NCBI GenBank assembly: GCA_034190875.2
Contig: CM067348.1
Span: 27,154,795-27,218,794, forward strand
Source of the DNA: Urechis unicinctus
Taxonomy: Eukaryota; Annelida; Polychaeta; Xenopneusta; Urechidae
DNA: 64,000 nucleotides
Direction: 5' to 3'
The notes under the pieces were generated by a model, which saw only the letters and a program-made list of their open reading frames with translations, made no database searches and was not told the DNA's origin. Both the position numbers and the translations under genes were made by a program. Positions 41,585 to 52,746 of this stretch are shown in pieces (the first letter of the stretch is position 1; each line of letters starts with the position of its first letter).

Positions 41585-41600
41585 GTATATATATATATAC
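41491..41600. repeat. (TA)n microsatellite, interrupted
   Basis: Two blocks of TA repeat separated by short AT-rich text such as ATTACATATATAAATATAAT. The plus frame at 41452-41721 reads through it and is not supported. Confidence 0.92.
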
Positions 41601-42109
41601 ACGGTTACCAAGGCTTTATCACACGTGGCGAATTTTTTGGCACGGCACCGGGTGTTTGACACTTAATCACGTTGTGTTTTATAAACGGTCATTACCTGCC
41701 GGATTTCTATCAGGTAGGTAGAACTGTTTCATTGTTTCTCTACCTTACTATCAAGACTACCAAAACGATTCCGCACTTTTAGTTTGATGTTCGTTGGTAC
41801 TGGTGATGCTTAATGGACTACTTTTTATATGCTTTCAGAGAATTAAGGAGTCTCTTGCATCCGCTATTTTCTGGTCCGGTAGTTTTTGCCAAACTCTCGA
41901 TCAGAATTTTATAACCTTTTCCTCAGTTACGATGGCGATAAACTGGACACGCCAGACCATGTGAAGCTAACATGGCGGATTGTGATTTGCGGTGCTCTTC
42001 ATTACTAGATGTTGTTAAGATATCATCTGGCTTTAACAGAACATGGCTACAAACGTCAGGGATATATTTACATCTCATGAAAATGAGGACTATAGACAAG
42101 GACAAAAAC
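41601..42109. other. Unassigned DNA before the U array
   Basis: No gene is supported here. Homology to the U units is first visible from about 42110. Confidence 0.4.
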
Positions 42110-42690
42110 TAGCCATGATCAAAGCATCAGAAGGCGTACACAAACACCTATTATCGAATTTTGCTGCATCATGGGTTTCATGCGTTATGCACTTAGTACC
42201 CAGTAGACTAGAACAAAATACAAATGGTTAAACCAAGGACTCAATGCAGCGTGTAATAGTCTTGATATTTTTGCAACTGAACTTCAAATATCGCTGACAT
42301 ACATGAGGCATACTTACTGGCCTCATTGTGATCAAATCGGGCAGCCAAAATGTGAACGAGTTGTCCCATTTATTGGAAACGATACCGCAAATACCAACGG
42401 TGATGATGCGGAATGATGATGTCGATGATGATGATTATTATGCTAATAATTATCATGATGATGGTTATGATGATGATGGTGGTGATGATGAAGGTGGTGA
42501 TGATAATGGTGGTGATGATAACGACGATGATAATGATGGTGATCATGATAATGATGGTGATGATGATCGAGTTGCTGCCACTGAACACTGTGCAGATATA
42601 TCCGGCAACTGCAATGATCACGGTGATGTTAAAAAGGCTTTTCGTTGTAACAATTATGACCATGCTACATATTCATAACGAATTCAGCAG
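42110..42690. repeat. U0: diverged fragment of the U repeat with (GAT)n tract
   Basis: CACAAACACCTAT..., CAGTAGACTAGAACAAAA and GCGTGTAATAGTCTTGAT align with 51810-51960 in U3 and 55290-55400 in U4. A (GAT)n tract at about 42410-42567 occupies the same place as the one in U4 (55612-55730); U3 lacks it. Three reading frames are open through the tract (aspartate, methionine and, antisense, isoleucine runs), as expected for a triplet repeat, so the 93-116-codon frames here are not evidence of a gene. Confidence 0.75.
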
Positions 42691-43117
42691 TTAAATCAAT
42701 AGTGATTGAAAGCCAACGTAGCACGTTCTTATTTTCAATTAGATGCAATTCAGAAAAATAGTGATTAAACATTGTCCTATCAGCATACGGTGTCGTCCCT
42801 CGATCTTTGAGTTACAAAAATTTGATAAAACTGCATACGGCATTTTGTTTTGTGAATAAAGAATGTGTTGTTATCACAGTTTAACTGATCTCACCAAACA
42901 TGGGTTCATTTTTCATGATCAATAACACCGCCCTCGATATTTCTTGTTGCCATATAAGCTGCCTTCTAATCCATTACCATTCATTGCTCTGTCTATATTG
43001 TCATTGCAATTAGGCAAAAATGAAGAGGCTGACCTGACATCACGGTACTACAGCATTGTCAAGCTTTGTGAACATCAGCAACTTTGTGCCTGGACAATGT
43101 GCAGCGTAATGATGCTG
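42691..43117. other. Unassigned DNA between U0 and U1
   Basis: No gene or clear repeat copy is seen here. The phrase GTGCCTGGACAA near 43090 also occurs near 10259, too short to interpret. Confidence 0.35.
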
Positions 43118-43188
43118 TAAGTCAATTATCGCCCATAGATAAGATACATTAACCAGACTCCCTGATGCAATATTTGTTATGCTGATTA

Positions 43189-43641
43189 ATGCTAATCGTG
43201 GCAGCGATTATCTTAACAACGAGTCTTCCTGGCATGGTCCAGCAGCGAAGGCTACTGTTAATGCCATTCAATTGTTCATTATCTGATTATACAAAAACCC
43301 TTGATTCTAAATACAAAAGTACGATAGGGCTAGAATTGTGTATTCACAGCCTATTTATCAATGTCAGCTATCAACGTTTGGGTCTGCAAGCATATCAAAT
43401 CAATTCATTCTTCCGCTTAATCCACAACGAAGTGGACAAAAACAATGATGAGGACGAATTCCATGATATTGTCCAATCAGAGACAACGACTGAAAGCACT
43501 CGAAACACACGGCATTTGATTCTGACATCCCTATTCGTGGATGCAGCATCCGAACAGCGACACATACATACATATCCCAGACCCAGGCGCGCATTATTCA
43601 ATGTCCTCTTCATGTATCCGTTTCGAGCGCAGGAGAAGTAA
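43189..43641 (+). CDS. Longest open frame: 150-codon candidate secreted protein (U1)
   Basis: This is the longest open frame of the window, but its function is unknown. The start MLIVAAIILTTSLPG looks like a signal peptide: a short N-terminus, hydrophobic core, then small residues. The mature part has two possible N-glycosylation sites (NCS, NVS), an acidic stretch around residue 87 (NNDEDE) and a basic PRPRR motif near residue 132 that could be a processing site. The sequence GTAAGT overlaps the TAA at 43638-43643, so the frame could instead end in a splice donor. U3 (48849-49289) and U4 (53454-53893) start with the same 13 codons but carry a frameshift and stops; U2 keeps only the 3' third. 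It may be the one intact member of a decayed family, or a chance frame. Confidence 0.3.
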   Translation: MLIVAAIILTTSLPGMVQQRRLLLMPFNCSLSDYTKTLDSKYKSTIGLELCIHSLFINVSYQRLGLQAYQINSFFRLIHNEVDKNNDEDEFHDIVQSETTTESTRNTRHLILTSLFVDAASEQRHIHTYPRPRRALFNVLFMYPFRAQEK

Positions 43642-43831
43642 GTAATGCCTTGCGTCAATTATGGCCTTAGAAATAGCAGAGGTCGTAAACGTGGCGGATA
43701 CAATTTCTAAAATCATGTGCAATTTTGCCAATGTAATGTTTTCTACGAGTGCAGTTTCTCGATTTTTTATGAAATGGCATCATATCGCGATCATACATAT
43801 ATTGAGCGCATGAGGTAATGACTCGCAAATA

Positions 43832-43905
43832 GTAACGTGACCGTTTATGTATGCATGCAGTCTATGAGTTAATGACATCATATTCCAAAGCGCCACTATA
43901 AAAGG
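43832..43905 (+). promoter_or_regulatory. Conserved cassette ending in a TATA box (U1)
   Basis: The cassette runs GTAACGTGACCGTTTATG, TATGCATGCAG, TGACATCATATTCCAAAG, then TATAAAAGG at 43897-43905. TGACATCA resembles an AP-1/CRE-type site and ATGCATGCA an octamer-like palindrome; both are motif-level guesses. It is repeated nearly unchanged in U2 (TATA at 47197-47205); in U3 and U4 the box is TATGAAAGG. An ATG (44007) followed by a GTAAGC donor-like site lies 110 bases downstream. Confidence 0.35.
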
Positions 43906-45359
43906 TTGACACCAATTGTTGTAATCAGCACCTCTCCTACCACACGTGCCCTCAGGTCTGCAAAACTAGCGGCACTGACTGTCAGCATAAGCTGAAAGTA
44001 ATTGGCATGACTAGCTCTATGGTAGCGTCTACTGATGATGATGAATGGTTTCCCTGGTAAGCGAGAAGTGTGGAGTTCTATCTATGATGAAAAATGGCAT
44101 CCCAAGACCAGTGATTTCGTCGTTGCTCAGTAACAAAAAATGTGAGGCCATCAATACAATTAACGTGAGGAAGTCATTGCTTCCTCACACAAAAAGCAAT
44201 AAATGCAAAAGATGCTCAGCAATACCATCGCAGATGCCGTGCGTATAAGTGCTATTAGGCTGAAATTCAAGGTTTTGAAGAAACCGTGGATGCACAGAGT
44301 TAAACACAGTTCGGCACTTGGCTATTGATTATGAAATACAAGATAGTGTGACGTTATCTGCGATTCTCTCACAGAGTTTCGACGGATATCCATTGTCGCC
44401 CATGGTTGGTAAACAATTGTTACTGTCGTGGGACACATCGAGTTTGAGTCGGCTTCTTGTCATATAAAAACAATGGCCAGATTACCAATGCTGAATAACC
44501 AACAGCCAATTAGCTGCATGGGCAGTGTAACGCGATTTAAAGGCGAGTTTCAATAAATGGCAATGCATGACAGTGCCACGCATATTAAATTAGCAAGTAC
44601 ACAATCGCAATGTGTGCAGCCACTCGCAATTTCAACTTTAATATGGTCAAGTAGTTTTCGCCCATCGTTGGTCCAAATCTTAGTTGTTGCCTTTGACGAT
44701 GGTAGTAATGTATGCTCGTTACAGTCACAAATGACCATACATCCGACACTGGACGTTACCACAGCACACTGATGGTTGACTGATTGTCCTCACCCTGGAG
44801 AGGTGATGTAAAGATATTGATGAGACTCATAGAAGGTGTTCGTTATAATAGGGATCTATGGAGGTACATAACTACACATTAACACGGATATATATTGTGC
44901 CACGTCTGTTAATGCTATGCAGACATTGAATTATAAATTCCACACCTTATTAATTTACGAACCGGTATGTTCTGATACATGATACGAAATTAACGTTTTT
45001 TTGAGACAAGACTATTTTGTCGTGAAGCTGAATTTTTATCCCAAAATACTTAATGAGCTTAATCCAAAGATCCCATATCAAACGATGCTTATTAACCATA
45101 GACATGTGCTGTGACACGGGATGATATGGAAGCAACAATAGCCCATAGTAATCGTGTTACTTGCTTTTACCGGAAGTTGATTAATATATACCATGAAAAA
45201 AATTGTTATATGCAAATTAAGGGTTATCATCGAGAAAAATTATGAGGCTAGAGAAGTGAAGCATCCCGAATTCAGTGTGCAAAACGGTTTTTTAAGTCGA
45301 TAATTCTGCCGATCATTTCATCCATTCGGAGCAAGCAACCGTCTCCATTTCGACGTCAG

Positions 45360-45553
45360 GTTATCCTTTGGCAAAGTCAGACAGCAAGAATGTGAGGAGA
45401 GCCATTGCTGACAGCCTAAATCCATTCCTCTCAACTTCCTTTCATATCCCTTCCGAGATAATCTTTTCCATCACCATAACAACAGCAAGTTGTCTCAAAA
45501 GCGTGCTAAGCATTACCATGCGGAAACCCCTTGACGGGATATTTGCTTCATAA
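45360..45553 (+). CDS. Candidate terminal exon (U1), 63 codons
   Basis: The exon candidate follows TCTCCATTTCGACGTCAG and runs to TAA at 45551-45553. In the phase set by the splice donors of U3 and U4 it codes KNVRRAIADSLNPFLS and SITMRKPLDG among others; no family is recognised. The same frame in U3 has identical length without indels, and U4 ends five codons earlier at a TGA. U1 has no visible first exon, so this copy is probably incomplete. Between U1 and U3 I counted roughly 24 replacement and 4 silent differences, so there is no purifying selection in the count, though all three frames remain open. Confidence 0.22.
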
Positions 45554-45884
45554 CTTTCCTTAGCAATAGCCCTAACACTTCACATAGGGCATCGTAACAC
45601 AATGACACATGCACCCCACCTCCACGTCCCCAGCGCTATGGGGTGCTGGACGACCCTTTTATGCCATGATCAGTTATATGACAAATGATTGCAATGACGC
45701 AATGCTACACCACGGACAAAAACAACAGTTGATATAATGGATCAGGCATCGCGTGATATTGTGAGGAACAATTGTGTAATTGACAATCAAATGTCATATC
45801 AAAGCCACTAAAAACAAAGGAACTAAATATATTGATGGACCAATAACTAAGAACATGGTTGAATGAGCCAATTTGGGTTAAGGC

Positions 45885-45937
45885 TGTGTGTGATGCGTGT
45901 GTGTGTGTGATGCGTGTGTGTAATGCTGTGAGGGAAT
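45885..45937. repeat. (TG)n-rich tract
   Basis: GTGTGTGATGCGTGTGTGTG and similar text, an interrupted TG microsatellite directly before the 41-bp minisatellite of U1. Confidence 0.8.
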
Positions 45938-46075
45938 ATCGTTACTGTTGAAAGTGCTTATCAGTGAGGTGAGCGCATGTCATTACTGTTGAGTTGAGAG
46001 TGCTTATCAATGTGGTGAGCGCATTCCATTACTTTTGAGAATGCTCATTAGTGTGGTAAGTGCGTGTCATTACCA
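45938..46075. repeat. 41-bp minisatellite, U1 (about 3-4 units)
   Basis: Unit text GTGGTGAGCGCATGTCATTA then CTGTTGAGAGTGCTTATCA, shared with the arrays at 52580-52746 (U3) and 56715-57155 (U4). Unit number differs between copies. Confidence 0.88.
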
Positions 46076-46119
46076 CCAAGGAAGCATGTCATTGCTACAG
46101 CAAACGGAAAAGAAACTAA

Positions 46120-46250
46120 CGTGACCAGTTACGTGACCGTGTCCACTGATCAAGATGAACTTCTTTCCCGGAAAGAGACATGCGAAAGTAATTGACGTGA
46201 ACAGTCAAATGGCCGTTTCCAATGATCTAGATAAAACTCGTTCTTGGTAA
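46120..46250. repeat. 60-bp repeat, two units (U1)
   Basis: First unit: GTGACCAGTTACGTGACCG to TTTCCCGGAAAG; second, more diverged unit ends in TTGGTAACAGAGAAGC. The same element forms a five-unit array in U4 at 57198-57505. One TTCCCGGAA motif lies at 46165-46173. Confidence 0.8.
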
Positions 46251-46767
46251 CAGAGAAGCGTAGAGTTACTCAATTAATAAGCATCCCCGGCCCACTGCAC
46301 CTATGCTTAGGAGCAAAGCATGCTCCTCAATGTTCAACGTTAATGGAATTAACGTTGCTTTTTGACTTATCTACAGTATAAAAAACGATGATGCTGCACA
46401 TAGTATGGGATAGATAATATAACCATCGGTTGGGGAGTTTCTCTTGTAAACAATAAAGTCTTGATGACTGACTGCAGGCGATATGGTGCACCGTTTATTT
46501 TTTCCTGATTGGCTGTGTCGTAAAACACCGTATAGCCGCCATTCATTTGATATCCATTCGACATCGATGACAATTCACATTTTCTTGCACGTGTTTTTGT
46601 TTTTTGTTTTCTGGTTTATCAAATTAAAATCATTGAAATGAATATAGTTGCCTGTGCAACCCTTCGGAAATATAGAAATATGTGCTTAGTTGCATAATCG
46701 ATACATAACAAACCGTTCAGATTCGTAGTTCTCATGCAGCAAACGAGTTCCATAAGCTAGTTTCGAA

Positions 46768-46928
46768 TATCATGATATTGTCCAATCAGAGACAACAACA
46801 GCAAGCACTCGAAACACACGGAATCTGATTCGATTCCGACATCTCTATTCGTGGATGCAGCATCCGAAGAGAGATAGGCGAGCATTATTCAATGTCCTAA
46901 ACATGTATCCGTTCCGCGTGCAGGATCA
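46768..46928 (+). pseudogene. 3' remnant of the leader-frame candidate (U2)
   Basis: Matches the last third of the U1 open frame (from DIVQSE to the MYPFR segment) but carries a frameshift after the RNTR codons and has no start. RRALFNVL and MYPFR are again in frame near the end. The 5' two thirds were removed by the U1/U2 junction. Confidence 0.4.
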
Positions 46929-47131
46929 AAAATGCAATTCGTCAAATAGAGGCCACAAACATGACAGATATAATTTCTAAAATCATGTTCAATTTTGCCA
47001 ATGTTATGTTTTCAACGAGAGCACCTTTAAGATTTTTGACTTTGAAGATCGCAATAATTGCATCATAACGCGGGATGGCTTCAGATCGCGATCATACATA
47101 TACTGAGCCATGAGGTAATGACTCCCAAATA

Positions 47132-47205
47132 GTAACGTGACCGTTTATGTATGCATGCAGTCTGTCAGTTAATGACATCATATTCCAAAGCGCCACTATA
47201 AAAGG
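47132..47205 (+). promoter_or_regulatory. Conserved cassette ending in a TATA box (U2)
   Basis: Same cassette as in U1, with TATAAAAGG at 47197-47205 and the same TGACATCATATTCCAAAG upstream. It is followed about 110 bases later by the ATG and TGGTAAGC stretch. Confidence 0.35.
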
Positions 47206-48848
47206 TGGACACCTTCTGCTGTAATCAGCACCTCTCTTACTACACGTGACTTCAGGTCTGCAAAACTTACAGCACTGACTGTCAGCCTAAGCTGAAAGTA
47301 ATTGACATGATTAGCTCTATGGTAGCGTCTACTGATGATGATGAATGGTTTCCCTGGTAAGCGAGAAGTGTGGAGTTCTATCTATGATGAAAAATGGCAT
47401 CCCAAGACCAGTGATTTTGTCGTTGCTCAGTAACAAAATATATGAGGCCATCAATACAATTAACGTGAGGATGTCACACAAAAAGCAACGAAAGCAAAAC
47501 ATGATCAACAATACCATCGCAGATGCCGTGCGTATAAGTGCTATTAGTCTTCAAGGTTTTGAAGAAACCGTGCATGCACAGAGTTAAACACAGTTCGGCA
47601 CTTGGCTATTGATTATGAAATACAAGATAGTGTGACGTTATCTGCGATTCTCTCGCAGAGTTTCGACGGATATCCATTGTCGCCCATGGTTTTTAAACAA
47701 TTGTTACTGTCGTAGGACACATCGAGTTTGAGTCGGCTTCTTGTCATATAAAAACAATGGCCGGAATACCAATGCTGAATAACCAACAGCCAATTAACCG
47801 CGCGGGCAGTGTAACACGAGTTCAAATTAATGGCAAAACATGGCTGTGCCACGCATATTTAATTAGCAAGTACATTATCGCAACGTTCGTGCAACAGGCA
47901 CACTGTGCAACCCCTCGCAAGTTCATCTTGAATGTGAGTGGTAGAATAAAATCCATATTTACTGCAAGTATATATTGATGATATTAATGGACTCAAATGA
48001 CGTGCCCCTACGAAGGTAACAAATTAACAAGATGCGTACACGTTCGCTAAAACTCTATAATACGTGGAGCTTCCAGTTAAGGGATAGCGTTCTAAAAAGC
48101 CACCACGCAGGGTGTTTTAAGCTCAACCTCATCCTCTGTTACAAACGGCCCTTTCTCTTCCCCCACGTTCTTTCACACTGGTAAAAACATTTAATTGTTT
48201 CTCTGCTCTATTGGTCAAGTAGTTTACGCCCATTGTTGGTTCAAAATCTAATTTCTTGCCTTTGACGATGGTAGTAATGTATGCTCGTTACAGTCACAAA
48301 TGACCGTACATCCGACACTGGACGTTACCACAGCACACTGATGGATTACTGATTGTCCTCATCCTGGAGAGGTGATGTAAAGATATTGATGAGACTCAAA
48401 GAAGGTGTTTGTTATTATAGAGATCTTTGGAGGTGCACAATTACACGTTAACACGGATAAATATTGTGCCACGTCTGTTAATGCTATGCAAACATTGAAT
48501 TATAAATTCCACACTTTATTAATTTACGAACCGGTATGTTCTGATACAAGATACTAAATTAACATGTTTGTTTGATAGGCTATCTTAACGTGAAGCTGTA
48601 TTTTATCCCAAAATACTTTGTGAGCTTAATCCATTGGTCCCATATCAAACGATGCTTATTAACAATAGACATGTGCTGTGACTCTGGGTGATATGGAAGC
48701 AACAATAGCCCATAGTAATCGTGTTACTTGGGTTTTCTGGAAGAAAACTGTTATATGCTAATTAAGGGTTATTATCGAGACAAATTATGATGCTAGAGAA
48801 GTGAAACAATCGAAATTAACGCAATGAAGGATATAATTGTGCCTGATT

Positions 48849-49289
48849 AATGCTAATCGTGGCAGCGATTATCTTAACAACGAGTCTTCGAATCGTGCAG
48901 CAGCCAGTGCTACCGTTAATTCCATTCAATTTGTTCATTTTCTGATTATTCAAAAACCTTTGATTCTTGGTACGATAGGGCTAGAATTGTGCATTCACAG
49001 CCTATGTATCAATTCCACCCATCAACAGTTGAGTCAGCAAGCATATCAACTCAATTTATGCTACCGCTAAATCAACAACGAAGTAAACAAAAACAAAGAT
49101 GAGGACGAATATCATGATATTGTCCAATCAAAGACAACGACAGAAAGCGCTCGAAACACAAGGCATCTGATTCTGATTCTGACTATTCGTGGATGCAGCA
49201 TCTGAATAGCGAGGCGCACATACATATCCCAGACCAGGCGCACATTATTCGATGTCCTCATCATGTATCCGTTTCGCGCGCAGGAGTAG
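48849..49289 (+). pseudogene. Broken copy of the leader-frame candidate (U3)
   Basis: Begins with the same MLIVAAIILTTSL codons as the U1 frame, then runs into a stop after 31 codons because of a frameshift. A second frame (the track LINANRGSDYLNNE...) is open through the same DNA to 49070. Codon-aligned text resumes (NNEV, KDEDE, HDIVQS) with an in-frame TAA where U1 has TTA, and a further stop follows near the middle of the 3' part. Confidence 0.4.
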
Positions 49290-52150
49290 TAATGCATTGC
49301 GTCTATTAGACGTGAATGGTATATCAGAACTCTTAGTCGTGAATATGCAAAGTAGAACAAAACCAATGTTTATATTTTTATTCTAAAATTATATCACTAT
49401 AATGTGTTTATGCAATACATTTATTACCGTACAATTAAATATGAATTGTTGGATACTGCTATTTTGTGAGTAAATTCAACATTTGAAGCTACGTTTGCCA
49501 GTGTTATGGCTCTATGTATGTTACGTTGCAATTTGGTAGAATTTCTAAAATGACCAGATTTTTGCACTTCCATTGTACTTGATAAAATAATTGATTACGA
49601 TGTAAGCGCTGTCCATGGAACTACGCGTGCGCAATTCCAACAACCTCTGCTGCTGTCGCCCAAACTGCTCTTAAGCGTACGATGTGTAGATGCGTTGATC
49701 ATGTCCCAGGTTGATATATCAATCACGTGCCATCATCAGTTTGTAACGGACTATACTATGGCCGTAGAAATAGCAGAGGTCGCAAACGTGACAGATATGA
49801 TTTCTAAAATCACGTGCTATTTTGCCAATGTAATATTTTCCGCAAGAGCTGGTTTACAATTTTTTATCAAATTTGGCTTTGAAGATAGCCATAATGGCAT
49901 AATAACGGGTAATGGCGTCATAACGCGATCATACATAAAATGAGCGCATGAGGTGTTGATGTGCTAATAGTAACGCGACCGTTTATGTATGCATGCAGTT
50001 TATGAGTTAATGACATCATATTCCAAAGCGCCACTATGAAAGGATGACATCTACTGTTGTAATCAGCACCTCTCCTACCACACGTGCCCTCAGGTCTGCA
50101 AAACTTACAGCACTGACTGTCAGCCTAAGCTGAAAGTAATTGACATGACTAGCTCTATGGTAGCGTCTACTGATGATGATGAATGGTTTCCCTGGTAAGC
50201 GAGAAGTGTGGAGTTCTATCTATGATGAAAAATGGCATCCCAAGACCAGTGATTTTGTCGTTGCTCAGTAACAAAATATATGAGGCCATCAATACAATTA
50301 ACGTGAGGATGTCACACAAAAAGCAACGAAAGCAAAACATGCTCAACAATACCATCGCAGATGCCGTGCGTATAAGTGCTATTAGTCTTCAAGGTTTTGA
50401 AGAAACCGTGCATGCACAGAGTTAAACACAGTTCGGCACTTGCCTGTTGATTATGAAATACAACATAGTGTCACGTTTCGACGGATATCCATTGTCGCCC
50501 ATGGTTGGTAAACAATTGTGACTGTCGTGGGACACATCGAATTTGAGTCGGCTTCTTGTCGTATAAAAACAATGGCCGGAATACCAATGCTGAATAACCA
50601 ACAGCCAATTAACCGCGCGGGCAGTGTAACACGAGTTCAAATTAATGGTTAAACATGGCTGTGCCACGCATATTTAATTAGCAAGTACATTATCGAAACG
50701 TTCGTGCAACAGGCACACTGTGCAACCCCTCGCAAGTTCATCTTTAATGTGAGTGGTAGAATAAAATCCATATTTACTACAAGTATTTATTGATGTTATT
50801 AATGGACTCCAATAACGTGCCCCTACGATGGTAATAAATTAACAAGATGCGTACACGTTCGCTAAAACTCTATAATACGTGGAGCTTCCAGTTGAGGGAT
50901 AGCGTTCTAAAAAGCCACCACGCAGGGTGTTTTAAGCTCAACCTCATCCTCTGTTACAAACGGCTCTTTCACTTCCCCCACGTTCTATCACACTGGTAAG
51001 ACATTTAATTGTTTCTCTGCTCTATTGGTCAAGTAGTTTACGCCCACAGTTGGTTCAAAATCTAATTTCTTGCCTTTGACGATGGTAGTAATGTATGCTC
51101 GTTACGATCACAAATGACCATACATCCGACCCTGGACGTTACCACTGCACACTGATGGATGACTTGTTATCGTCCTCTTCCTGGGGAGTTGATGTAAAGA
51201 TATTGATGAGACTCAAAGAAGGTGTTTGTTATAATAGAGATCTATGGAGGTACACACGGATATATATTTTGCCACGTCTGTTAATGCTATGCAGACATTG
51301 AATTATAAATTCCACACTTTGTTAATTTACGAACCGGTATGTTCTGATACAAGATACGAAAATTAACATGTTTTTTTGATAGGCTATCTTAACGTGAAGC
51401 TGTATTTTATCCCAAAATACTTTGTGAGCTTAATCCATTGGTCCCATATCAAACGATGCTTATTAACCATAGACATGTGCTGTGACTCTGGGTGATATGG
51501 AAGCAACAATAGCCCATAGTAATCGTGTTACTTGGGTTTTCTGGAAGAAAACTGTTATATGCTAATTAAGGGTTATCATCGAGACAAATTATGATGCTAG
51601 AGAAGTGAAACAATCGAAATTAACGCAATGAAGGATATAATTGTACCTGTCTGTTGTAAAAGTGACAGTGCTCTTACCATTAAAGTGCTTTCGGAAAAGT
51701 TGACCCTTTATACATTTCAAACCTAGTTTCTGCTATTAATAACAGTTTGCAAGTTAAAAAAATGGCTACATTTATTTTATCTTATTCTTCGGATGATCTA
51801 TTGATGACAATCATAGAATAACAGCACAAGTCCACAAACACCTATCACCAAATTATGTTCCATCGTTTGCTTTCTGTTTTATGCAGATAATATCCAGTAG
51901 ATCTGAAGAAAAAGCGAATGGTGTAGCCACAGACTCAGTGAAGCGTGTAACAGACTTGACTAGAAAGCCGAATTACCGAAATATAATAAATAGTGATTGC
52001 CACCTAACGCTTATTTCAAATATCATAATAAATTCGGGTGGTTTCACAAATGCTCTTTCATAAATGCATATTCAGTGGAGCAAAAGTGGTGCTTAAGTGT
52101 ACATGTATCTACCAGCTGAAGCTTGAACAGACGACCGTTAATAAAGAAAT

Positions 52151-52528
52151 TTGCATACCGCAAATATCTTCAAATATGGAATGTGCTGCTATGAGAGTTT
52201 GGAGGATCTGAGCAAAGGTAAGTTTTCTCCTTCATGACCCCTTCATCCCAAACACATTGTGCCCAATGTTTTTTTTAATGGCGATTATTTTGCCGATCAT
52301 TTGATCTATACAACCGTCTCCTTTTCGACGTCAGGGTATCATTTGGCAGAGTCAGAAAACAAGAATGTGAGGAGGACAGTCGCTGCCACCCGAAATCCAT
52401 TCCTCTCAACTTTCTTTCATGTCCCTTCAAAGATACTATGTTCCATCACCATAAAAACAGCAAATTGTCTCGAAAACGCGCTGGACATTACCATGCGGAA
52501 ACCCCTCGACTGTGTGTTTGCTCCATAA
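52151..52528 (+). CDS. Candidate two-exon small gene (U3)
   Basis: Function unknown. Exon 1 (52151-52217) ends in AAAG|GTAAGT; a 117-bp intron follows, and exon 2 (52335-52528) begins after TTTTCGACGTCAG and ends in TAA. The joined frame is open: from the ATG at 52181 it gives about 76 residues starting MCCYESLEDLSKG. The first codon of the U4 version (ATG 55868) is TTG here. Exon lengths and phase match U4 exactly although the introns differ in length (117 against 94). A TAA stop lies two codons upstream of the 52151 codon. Against it: no family, no 5' exon with a clear start, and replacement differences far outnumber silent ones. Confidence 0.25.
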
Positions 52529-52579
52529 CTTTCCATAGCAATAGCTCATACACTTCACATAGTCCACCGTAACACTATG

Positions 52580-52746
52580 TCACATGCAATGAGGTGAGCG
52601 TATGTCATTACTGTTGAGGGAGATTATCAGTGAGGTGAGAGTATGTCATTACTGTTGAGGGAGATTATCAGTGAAGTGAGCGTATGTCATTACTGTTGAG
52701 GGAGATTATCAGTGAGGTGAGCGTATGTCATTACTGTTGAGGGAGA
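52580..52746. repeat. 41-bp minisatellite, U3 (4 units)
   Basis: Four nearly identical units of GTGAGCGTATGTCATTACTG plus TTGAGGGAGATTATCA. They are more uniform than the arrays in U1 and U4, so recently homogenised. Confidence 0.92.

Larger units (their letters stand above)
43118..46766. repeat. U1: first full unit of the tandem U array
   Basis: The unit starts at CAATTATCGCCCATAGATAA, as U4 does. Module order: hydrophobic-leader frame (43189-43641), a conserved segment ending in a TATA box (43897), the exon-like ATG-to-GTAAGC stretch (44007-44056), long conserved non-coding DNA (to 45240), exon-2-like frame (45360-45553), 41-bp minisatellite (45930-46075), two 60-bp repeats (46120-46250) and a tail ending GCTAGTTTCGAATA. 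It joins U2 at 46766 in mid-unit, a junction that fits unequal exchange. Confidence 0.88.
46767..48835. repeat. U2: short unit of the U array
   Basis: U2 starts in mid-unit at CATGATATTGTCCAATCAGA (equivalent to U1 43463), so it lacks the leader frame, and ends at AAGGATATAATTGT, where U3 continues with CTGTCTGTTG in its own copy (51643). It is nearly identical to U3 over 47330-48790 against 50168-51600. It carries the TATA cassette (47197-47205). The frames at 47345-47587 and 47613-47852 repeat in U3 as parts of this near-identical DNA, so their survival says little. Confidence 0.9.

Noticed and set aside
42328-42694. Overlapping 93-116-codon frames over a (GAT)n tract
   Set aside because: A triplet repeat opens all frames on both strands; composition alone explains them.
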